A DNA stretch of 64,000 nucleotides from JAWLEV01 sp046538105 (GTDB lineage Bacteria; Chloroflexota; Anaerolineae; UBA1429), in contig JBKHJO010000006.1 of NCBI GenBank assembly GCA_046538105.1, forward strand, positions 1 to 64,000, read 5' to 3'. A program made the translations under genes and the position numbers. Of this stretch, positions 58,104-64,000 are shown one piece after another; the first letter of the stretch is position 1, and each line of letters opens with the position of its first letter. The notes below the pieces were generated by a model that saw nothing but the letters and a program-made list of their open reading frames with translations, did not search any database and was not told where the DNA came from.

Positions 58104-58726
58104 TCGCTTCGCTCCAGAATGACGACATCTGGCTGCCTGTTGATGGTGTTTTTATCAGCATCGAGCGTGGGCAGTTCCTTGGCTTCCTGGACTCCCATCT
58201 CGTTCAGGAAACGTTTTGCATCTTTCATATCGGCATCCCCATTGTCCGTGCGATAGCACATGGGGATGGTGACCGTGGGGTCCATGAGGCTAACTAGCTC
58301 TGCCGCCTGGGTTGCATCTATGGTGTTTCTGCCTCCCACGGGAATGAGCAGGATATTGATCTCGTCGAATTGTTCCATCTCCTCGCGGCCTGGAATGTAG
58401 TTCAGTTGGCCCAGGTGGCAGATGGTGGCATCCTCTGCCTCTATCATATAGGCCGTGTTCTTTTGTTGCTGTTCGCGATCCAGTGGAAACCCAAAGACGA
58501 AAGTACCTCCCACTTCGTATTCTCCGGGGCCCTGGATCACGTACGGGGAGCCACGGAAGCCTCTTGTATAGTCGAACGCTTCCTCGTAGGAGCGGCTCAG
58601 TGTCAGAATTGCAGCGGTGGTGCGTGGGAGGCGGAAGCCAGTTTCTGGATCGTAAGGATCTGTGACCACGGAGCAGCCTCTCTGTCTCAGGTGGAAACAG
58701 GAATCTCCGTACCAAATGATCTCCAT
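58100..58726 (-). CDS. MBL-fold protein lacking the metal-binding motif
   Basis: A 208-residue protein of the metallo-beta-lactamase-like superfamily (UlaG-like/lactonase_3). The fold is recognised by IIWYGDSCFHLRQRG, GPGEYEVGG, and ILLIPVGGRNTIDATQAAEL. The usual HxHxDH in SHxHxDH reads SRSYEEA (residues 44-50), the HLGDL Asp is Gln (HLGQL), and the later PMHY His is Cys (PMCYRT). All metal ligands are thus replaced. It may be a binding or regulatory protein rather than an enzyme. Its ATG is at 58726, upstream frame starts being less likely. Confidence 0.82.
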   Translation of the reverse strand: MEIIWYGDSCFHLRQRGCSVVTDPYDPETGFRLPRTTAAILTLSRSYEEAFDYTRGFRGSPYVIQGPGEYEVGGTFVFGFPLDREQQQKNTAYMIEAEDATICHLGQLNYIPGREEMEQFDEINILLIPVGGRNTIDATQAAELVSLMDPTVTIPMCYRTDNGDADMKDAKRFLNEMGVQEAKELPTLDADKNTINRQPDVVILERSE

Positions 58727-58767
58727 AGATAAACTCCCTCTATCTGCGTATAGGTGTCGACAGCGAA

Positions 58768-59838
58768 CTATTCGTGAAAAAGATTTCGTTGTATCGTGGC
58801 ATCGGCTCGCTGTTGAGCTAACCAATCCTCAAAGGCCCTCTGTTGCACGGTAAGCCAGAATCTATCGGGCACACGCCGTTGAGGATCCTTTTCCACCACC
58901 TGGATGATGTGCAGTCCAGATCCCGTACGGATGATATCGCTTGTCTGTCCCGGCTCCAGCGAAAAGGCTTCCTCCTCAAATGCGGGAGGCATGACGCCCC
59001 GGGGAAGGAACCCCAAATCGCCGCCATTTTCGCGTGTCGATTCGTCCTCCGAGTATTGGCGGGTGGTGGCGACAAAGTTCGCCCCCTTCTGCAGTTCTTG
59101 CAGGATTTTCTGTGCCTGCGATTCTTCCGAGAGTAAAATATGGCGTACACGAACCTGGGGCACCTCGCGCGACAGGTTGTCCGTGACATTGTCACGGACG
59201 GCGGCGGTGATCAGATCCATGCGTATCTGTCCCCGTAGCGTCTCCATGGTGAGTCCATTCGCCGACAGCCACTGTTGGAAACGTTCCTCATCCTGTCCTG
59301 CCATGCGTGTTATCTGCTCGTCGATCTGTTCCTGAGAGACGGTTATTCCCCACTCTTTTGCCGCCTTCTTAATGAGCACCTGGTCAATCAGCCAATCGAG
59401 AACCTGCTCTTTCAGGCGCTGGAGGCTTTTTCGTCCCTCGTCGCTATTGGCCTCAAACCCCGGTCTCTTGCTAAAGTTTATCTCAGCCTGCGTGTATTGG
59501 CTCTCGAATTCGGCTTTGGGAATGATGGTATCGTTGACCACGGCGACGGCTGAGGACGGCAGTGTCTCCTCGGGCGTTGTCATTGAGGGGGACATGGCCT
59601 CGGATTGAGTGGTTGAGGTAATTGGCAAAGGTGTCGTCGGTGTGGATGTGTCAAGGGGTATGGCCGTCGGCATGTCATCCTTTTCCAGTGTGGTTGTGGA
59701 TTCTGGCGTGGCCTCGACCCCTCGTGCTGTCTCTGGGGAGGGGACTGTTGGATTGGATATACTGGGAGCGCTTTCACAACCCCCTAGCAGCAGCGTTCCC
59801 CATACAATGATGATGAGCAGCAGCGTATACTTTGGCAT
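58768..59838 (-). CDS. PrsA/SurA-type peptidyl-prolyl isomerase lipoprotein
   Basis: A 356-residue exported foldase. It has a lipoprotein signal (LLLIIIVWGTLLLGGC, Cys21) and a long Ser/Thr/Pro linker (about 25-95). A SurA N-terminal helical region with VLDWLIDQVLIKKAAKEWGI follows, then a parvulin domain with VRHILLSEESQAQKIL and GGDLGFLPRGVMPPAFEEEA. It helps folding of secreted proteins outside the membrane. The ATG at 59838 has GAGGGATA; longer frames run over its promoter. Confidence 0.9.
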   Translation of the reverse strand: MPKYTLLLIIIVWGTLLLGGCESAPSISNPTVPSPETARGVEATPESTTTLEKDDMPTAIPLDTSTPTTPLPITSTTQSEAMSPSMTTPEETLPSSAVAVVNDTIIPKAEFESQYTQAEINFSKRPGFEANSDEGRKSLQRLKEQVLDWLIDQVLIKKAAKEWGITVSQEQIDEQITRMAGQDEERFQQWLSANGLTMETLRGQIRMDLITAAVRDNVTDNLSREVPQVRVRHILLSEESQAQKILQELQKGANFVATTRQYSEDESTRENGGDLGFLPRGVMPPAFEEEAFSLEPGQTSDIIRTGSGLHIIQVVEKDPQRRVPDRFWLTVQQRAFEDWLAQQRADATIQRNLFHE

Positions 59839-59913
59839 GCAAATATCCCTCGGACAGCAGCAGTGTTTCTTTGCTTTTCTGGTATGAATGATCCTAGCGT
59901 CAAGATTAGGCAG

Positions 59914-59942
59914 AGTATAATATGGGTGGTTTGTGCTGTCAA
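59914..59942 (-). promoter_or_regulatory. Promoter of the PrsA-like gene
   Basis: Minus strand TTGACA (59942-59937), 17-nt spacer, TATACT (59919-59914). Confidence 0.85.
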
Positions 59943-60011
59943 TGAAATGACAGCGTATTCTTGAAAGAGCAGGTGATACGGGAGTAAGACGAGAGACGGC
60001 CTTTAAGTGAT

Positions 60012-60040
60012 TTGTCGAGGTTCCCATTTTGTACTATACT
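60012..60040 (+). promoter_or_regulatory. Promoter of rplS
   Basis: TTGTCG (60012-60017), 17-nt spacer, TATACT (60035-60040). The start would be near 60047. Confidence 0.8.
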
Positions 60041-60078
60041 CGCTTTTTGTGTAATTCGAGAGCGAAAGGGAAGTTATC

Positions 60079-60447
60079 ATGACGGATATTCTTGCCTCTT
60101 TAAGAGAAGAGCGTAGCCCCAACATACCGGAAATGCGCACCGGGGATACGGTGCGAGTTCATATGCGAATAGTAGAGGGGGACAGAGAGCGCATACAGGC
60201 TTTTCAGGGCGTTCTTATGCGATTGAAGGAAGGGGGCTCCAATCCCACCTTTACGGTGCGCCGTATCGCCTCGCACGGCGTGGGAGTAGAACGAACTTTT
60301 CCCCTGTATTCTCCCCGTATCGAGCGGGTGGAGGTCTTGCGGCGCTCCAGAGTGCGTCGCGCACAGCTTTACTTTCTCCGCGAGCAGCGTGGGAAATCCG
60401 CGCGCTTGAGGGAGGACCGTTCCATGCATCAGCGCAAAGAAACCTAG
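60079..60447 (+). CDS. rplS: 50S ribosomal protein L19
   Basis: A 122-residue L19, at the 30S-50S interface. Motifs GDTVRVHMRIVEGDRERIQA, FQGVLMRLKEGG and HGVGVERTFPLYSPRIE are diagnostic. The ATG has AAAGGGAAG upstream. It heads a plus-strand run with rnhB, as in other bacteria. Confidence 0.97.
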   Translation: MTDILASLREERSPNIPEMRTGDTVRVHMRIVEGDRERIQAFQGVLMRLKEGGSNPTFTVRRIASHGVGVERTFPLYSPRIERVEVLRRSRVRRAQLYFLREQRGKSARLREDRSMHQRKET

Positions 60448-60490
60448 AGTCTTTTTTGAGCGCTCTACTTTTCCCGCAGGAGGATATGGG

Positions 60491-61153
60491 GTGAACTCTC
60501 GTCCCGATCTCTGGTGCGAGAAGCAATTGTGGTCGAGAGGTTATCGATGGATTGCGGGGATCGACGAGGCTGGTCGCGGCGCATGGGCAGGGCCTGTAGT
60601 CGCGGCCTTTGTCATTTTGCCCCAATATCTGTCGCGTGTGAGTGACATCTTTGGTGCGGTCAACGATTCCAAACTGTTGTCGACCCGGGCTCGCGAGCGG
60701 TGTTATGATCTCATTGTGGAATGCGCCGTTTGCTACGGTGTTGGCGCGGCTTCCTCGGATGAGATTGATCGTATAGGGATCGTGCCGGCGACACGTGCAG
60801 CCATGGCTCGTGCTGTGATGCATGGTCCCATTCGGCCCGACTATCTTCTTATCGATGCTCTGCCCTTGCCTGGCTTTGACTGTGCCCAATGTGCTATAAT
60901 CAAAGGGGATCGTTATAGTCTCTCCGTTGCCGCGGCCTCTATCGTGGCCAAGGTGACCCGCGACCGGCGGATGGTCGCACTTGATGAACGTCTGTTCGGC
61001 TACGGCTGGGATAGGAACAAAGGATATGGCACAAAGGAGCACCGTCAGGCTCTACATGCACTTGGCCCAACCTCTTATCATCGTCATAGTTTTGCCCCGA
61101 TTCGTGTTTTGGAAGGGATGATGACGGATGGATCCGAACAAGCCCATCGATGA
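60491..61153 (+). CDS. rnhB: Ribonuclease HII
   Basis: A 220-residue nuclease that removes ribonucleotides from DNA-RNA hybrids. The active site starts with IDEAGRGAWAGPVVAA (Asp and Glu), then NDSKLLSTRARE, DYLLIDAL, and the last acid in VTRDRRM. The start is a GTG with CAGGAGGATA. It overlaps the next gene by 26 bp. Confidence 0.96.
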   Translation: MNSRPDLWCEKQLWSRGYRWIAGIDEAGRGAWAGPVVAAFVILPQYLSRVSDIFGAVNDSKLLSTRARERCYDLIVECAVCYGVGAASSDEIDRIGIVPATRAAMARAVMHGPIRPDYLLIDALPLPGFDCAQCAIIKGDRYSLSVAAASIVAKVTRDRRMVALDERLFGYGWDRNKGYGTKEHRQALHALGPTSYHRHSFAPIRVLEGMMTDGSEQAHR

Positions 61154-61961
61154 GGTGCCCATCGCCTTTTGCGACGTGGAGACCACGGGTTTGCACCCTG
61201 GTCGCGGAGACAGAGTCTGTGAAATAGCGGTTCTGCGGTGTCGGGGGAAGCGAGTTGTCGATTCTTTTCAGCATCTCGTCAATCCACAGAGGCCCATGAG
61301 TAAAGGGGCTTATGCGGTGCACGGAATTGGCGATGACCAGTTGCGCTATGCCCCTTCATTTGGGGAAATTGCCGACGATGTGCTAGCCCTGCTGGATGGC
61401 GCTGTCTTTGTCGGCCATAACGCTCCTTTTGATCTTGGATTTCTCTCCAAGGAGATGGGACTTTTGAATGTCGCCTTTGCCCCACAGGTGGTTTTAGACA
61501 CGCTGCGTCTGGCAAGGCGTCATTATACAGTCTCGAGCTACTCTTTGGATCGGCTGGCACTTTTTTTAGATATTCACGTTGCGGGACGTGCCCATCGTGC
61601 CATGGTTGACGTGATATTGACGCGGAAAGTCTTTCGGCGGCTTGTGAGTGACTTTTATTCGGTCGGGCTGCGCTGCTTGCAGGATTATGTGGATGCTCAG
61701 GGAGGGAACCTGGCCCCTGGGCATCGCTCGTCGGCAAAGGCAGCTCCTGTGATTTGGAGGGCCCTCCACGAAGGTTATTTCCTTCGTATGCGTTATCGCT
61801 CCACAAGTGGGACCGAGACTGTACGTACGGTGCGACCCCTTGCCTTAATCGAGCAGGGAAGCCGTACATACTTGAGGGGACATTGTTTTCTGCGCGATGC
61901 GGAACGGACTTTTCGGTTAGATCGTATCCTGGAGGCGAATCTGGTCGATGAGCGCGAATGA
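61128..61961 (+). CDS. DEDDh exonuclease fused to a WYL-like domain
   Basis: A 277-residue two-domain protein. The N-terminal DnaQ/epsilon-type 3'-to-5' exonuclease (about 10-175) has the first acids in AFCDVETTGLHPG (Asp16, Glu18), HNAPFDLGFL and an AHRAMVDV end. The C-terminal part (about 205-270, FLRMRYRSTSGTETVRTVRP and YLRGHCFLRDAERTFRLDRI) has a WYL-type look, a ligand-sensing fold usual in transcription factors. The fusion suggests a nuclease under control of a bound nucleic acid or nucleotide ligand. Confidence 0.85.
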   Translation: MDPNKPIDEVPIAFCDVETTGLHPGRGDRVCEIAVLRCRGKRVVDSFQHLVNPQRPMSKGAYAVHGIGDDQLRYAPSFGEIADDVLALLDGAVFVGHNAPFDLGFLSKEMGLLNVAFAPQVVLDTLRLARRHYTVSSYSLDRLALFLDIHVAGRAHRAMVDVILTRKVFRRLVSDFYSVGLRCLQDYVDAQGGNLAPGHRSSAKAAPVIWRALHEGYFLRMRYRSTSGTETVRTVRPLALIEQGSRTYLRGHCFLRDAERTFRLDRILEANLVDERE

Positions 61962-62077
61962 AGCGTGTTTTGTCCCTGGTCGTCGTCTGAGTAAAGGATA
62001 GATGACTCCTGAGGCTTGGAGTCGCTGTCTTGTGGGCAAGCGCTGCAGGACGCTATGGGAAGGGGAGTGAGCAGGAT

Positions 62078-63010
62078 ATGACAAGCACTCAGTGGCAAAG
62101 TGACATGGAACAGTTGAGACGTGATAATCGCTCCGGGGCCGAGGAGATCGCCCGGCGCGCCCTGAATCTGCTCATGGAGGCTATCACGGAGGTCGTTCCT
62201 GAGGGCAGGGAGGATTATGAGGCCTGGTTGGTGCAGATAGCGCGAGATGTGATAGCGGCACAGCCCTCGATGGGTGTGTTGTTCCGCCTCGTCAACGACA
62301 TGTTGTGGGCGCAGGAAGAAGAGACAGAGAACGAGGCGATTCGGCAGAGCGCTTTGCGTTTTCTCCAACAATATCATGAATGTGAGGCAAGAGCGATGCA
62401 AGGGGTTCTCGAGCATGCCACCCCTCACTTGGAGAACTATTCGGCGGTCATGACCTACTCTCGCAGCTCGACCGTGCTCCGAGTCCTCACGGACATGCGA
62501 GAGGGCGGTTGGCGGGCGCGCGTGTTTTGTAGCGAAGGGCGGCCCATGCTGGAGGGACAGACCCTGGCCAACGAGTTGGCGGATGCGGGGTTGCGGGTGA
62601 TACTTGGTGTGGACATGGCTCTATTTGAATGGTTGGAAGAGATCGAGGCCCTCGTTCTGGGTGGCGATACGTTGGCCGCTGGTGGGTTGGTCAATAAGGT
62701 GGGGACCGCCGAGCTTGTGCGGGCAGCCCGTCGACGCGACATTCCTCGTATCGTTTTATGTACCACACGCAAATTACTTCCTTCCGACTATTTGACGTCG
62801 CTGCGCTTCCGTGAAGGTCCCCCCGAGGAAATCATGCCGACCTCTGACGAATCGATTTCCATACGGAATCAGTATTTTGACCTTACCCCTCTTGGACAGA
62901 TTTCCATGGTCATCACCGAGGAGGGCCCCATGGAGAGATCGGAGTTGACTGAGGCCTTTGAGAGAATATCCACCTATCCTGGCTTACGAGGAAGGCCAGA
63001 GGTACGATGA
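62078..63010 (+). CDS. eIF2B alpha/MtnA-related protein
   Basis: A 310-residue protein of the eIF-2B alpha/beta/delta family fold, which in bacteria covers sugar phosphate isomerases. The C-terminal half has AVMTYSRSSTVLRVL, the family loop VLGGDTLAAGGLVNKVGT and LVRAARRRDIPRIVLC. Compared with MtnA, the catalytic Cys and Asp are not evident, so it may bind a phosphosugar or nucleotide without the same chemistry. The ATG at 62078 has GGGGAGTG and GGAT; a longer frame begins at 62030. It overlaps the next gene by 4 bp. Confidence 0.78.
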   Translation: MTSTQWQSDMEQLRRDNRSGAEEIARRALNLLMEAITEVVPEGREDYEAWLVQIARDVIAAQPSMGVLFRLVNDMLWAQEEETENEAIRQSALRFLQQYHECEARAMQGVLEHATPHLENYSAVMTYSRSSTVLRVLTDMREGGWRARVFCSEGRPMLEGQTLANELADAGLRVILGVDMALFEWLEEIEALVLGGDTLAAGGLVNKVGTAELVRAARRRDIPRIVLCTTRKLLPSDYLTSLRFREGPPEEIMPTSDESISIRNQYFDLTPLGQISMVITEEGPMERSELTEAFERISTYPGLRGRPEVR

Positions 63011-63828
63011 GGATCGAGGCAGAGATCGTTGCTGTGGGCAAGGAGATATTATTGGGAGATGTCCTGGATACCAACAGCCACTGGTTGTGTGGTCAATTGA
63101 CAGAGATGAGCATTGCTGTGCGGCGCGTGTGTCAGGTGGAAGATGATCGGGATATCATTGCGGGAGCCGTCCGCGCTGCATTTCGTAGGGGCGTCGACGT
63201 TATTGTCACGACGGGAGGGCTTGGTCCTACCGGGGATGATATGACCCTTGAGGCCCTAGCCCAGGCTTTGGAGAGGGACCTTGTCGACGATCCGCTGGCC
63301 CTTGAGTGGGTGAGAAAAAAGTACGAGGAACTGACGGCCAAGGAGTATGTGGACTCGTCCGCTATGACGTCCACGCGAAAAAAGATGGCTCGCCTACCAG
63401 TGGGGGGAGAGCCTCTGCGGAACGAGGTGGGGGCAGCGCCTGGTGTGCTCATCGAATATAGCGACTGTATCATTGTCAGTTTACCGGGGGTTCCTGAGGA
63501 ACTGAAGGATATTTTCACGCGAGAGGTACGCCCCGTGCTATCAGCATTAACGAGAGGGGGGACATATCTGGAGTGGCAGGTTACCATAGATTGCGGGGAT
63601 GAGTCCGTCCTGGCGCCTTTGCTGGTGACTGTGAACGAGAAATGGCCGGAGGTCTATGTCAAGTCGAGAGCCCGTCGCTTTGGGCCGGATATCAAATTCC
63701 TGGTGACCCTGTCCGCCGTTGGGGATGATGAGTCGGAGGTTGAGTCCCTGCTGACATCGGCCTGGCGGAATTTGCGGCAAGCATTGACCAGAGAGGAAAT
63801 CAAGGTTCTGGATGTCATAAGGGATTAG
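63007..63828 (+). CDS. CinA N-terminal (MoaB/Mog-like) domain protein
   Basis: A 273-residue protein with the molybdopterin-binding fold of CinA: EIVAVGKEILLGDVLDTNSH at the start, VTTGGLGPTGDDMTLEALAQ, then GAAPGVLIEY and VSLPGVPEELKDIF. The C-terminal CinA deamidase domain is absent, so this is the stand-alone CinA-N (COG1058) type. Family members act on nucleotide or pyridine derivatives. It is tied to the upstream gene by an ATGA overlap. Confidence 0.9.
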   Translation: MRIEAEIVAVGKEILLGDVLDTNSHWLCGQLTEMSIAVRRVCQVEDDRDIIAGAVRAAFRRGVDVIVTTGGLGPTGDDMTLEALAQALERDLVDDPLALEWVRKKYEELTAKEYVDSSAMTSTRKKMARLPVGGEPLRNEVGAAPGVLIEYSDCIIVSLPGVPEELKDIFTREVRPVLSALTRGGTYLEWQVTIDCGDESVLAPLLVTVNEKWPEVYVKSRARRFGPDIKFLVTLSAVGDDESEVESLLTSAWRNLRQALTREEIKVLDVIRD

Positions 63829-63890
63829 AGAGCGTTCTCCTTTTGGTTTGTGGCCAAGGGATGGTCAGACTTGTTAGAGATGGAGGATGG

Positions 63891-64000
63891 ATGGAGGTTG
63901 GAACGGTTCAGCGCGTAGATATCAAAGAGACGATGCAGTCGGCGTATATCAGTTATGCCATGAGCGTGATCAGTTCTCGTGCTCTGCCCGATGTACGCGA
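63891..64000 (+). CDS. gyrA: DNA gyrase subunit A, N-terminal part (cut by window edge)
   Basis: 36 codons are visible, reading MEVGTVQRVDIKETMQSAYI and SYAMSVISSRALPDVR, the invariant start of the type IIA topoisomerase A subunit. The ATG at 63891 has GGAGG 4-8 nt upstream. The catalytic tyrosine and the rest lie beyond the window. Confidence 0.92.
   Translation, partial: MEVGTVQRVDIKETMQSAYISYAMSVISSRALPDVR

Overview
The window is a bacterial chromosome segment of moderately high GC. It reads most like a member of the Chloroflexota (Anaerolineae-like): a CarD-type regulator, a single-subunit RpoD, an archaeal-type split glutamate synthase, class I GlnA, an ECF vitamin transporter and many small lipoproteins. 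This assignment rests on gene content and protein style, not on a search. No rRNA, tRNA, CRISPR array or intact transposase was seen.

Layout. 1-4.7 kb: end of a membrane protein, rpsU, an isolated rpsC-rplP pair, carD, and rpoD on the minus strand behind an attenuator-like leader. 5.1-11.2 kb: two near-identical 694-bp direct repeats, each with a ferredoxin gene; the second has a complete P1-family peptidase gene and the first only its 3' end. Between them lie a BNR-repeat protein, a GAPDH gene and a gene graveyard (8.4-9.7 kb). 10.2-16.7 kb: a tight minus-strand operon ecfA1-ecfA2-ecfT-ecfS-coaX-coaBC-peptidase, read here as pantothenate uptake plus coenzyme A synthesis, behind a leader RNA that ends in a terminator. 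16.8-25.6 kb: an alcohol dehydrogenase, a CoA-type Nudix hydrolase, recJ, fmt, lipB, a phosphoesterase, a DUF4349-type lipoprotein and several decayed genes.

25.7-42.5 kb: nadE-carA-carB, then a nitrogen-assimilation block. This holds a five-gene split glutamate synthase, glnA, a KaiC/RecA-like ATPase, an Amt ammonium channel and a PucR-type regulator. The glutamate synthase operon has a strong promoter, a structured leader and a terminator; the Amt gene is preceded by a compact cloverleaf-like inverted-repeat RNA. No PII (glnB/glnK) gene is present beside Amt.

42.5-59.9 kb: a large GT39-type membrane glycosyltransferase, then mostly minus-strand genes: MFS carrier, iron alcohol dehydrogenase, mtnA, an enolase-superfamily enzyme, an amidase, an UxuA-like enzyme and a sulfatase-fold hydrolase, then folK, folP, a TPR lipoprotein, folE, a metal-site-less MBL-fold protein and a PrsA-like foldase. 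rfbC is the plus-strand exception. 60-64 kb (plus strand): rplS, rnhB, a DnaQ-WYL fusion, an eIF2B-like protein, a CinA-N protein and the start of gyrA.

Three themes recur: transcription units with near-consensus promoters followed by leader RNAs with intrinsic terminators (rpoD, ecfA1, gltB); a high density of gene fragments; and several enzymes lacking conserved catalytic residues (Fmt, EcfA2, the MBL protein, the sulfatase).
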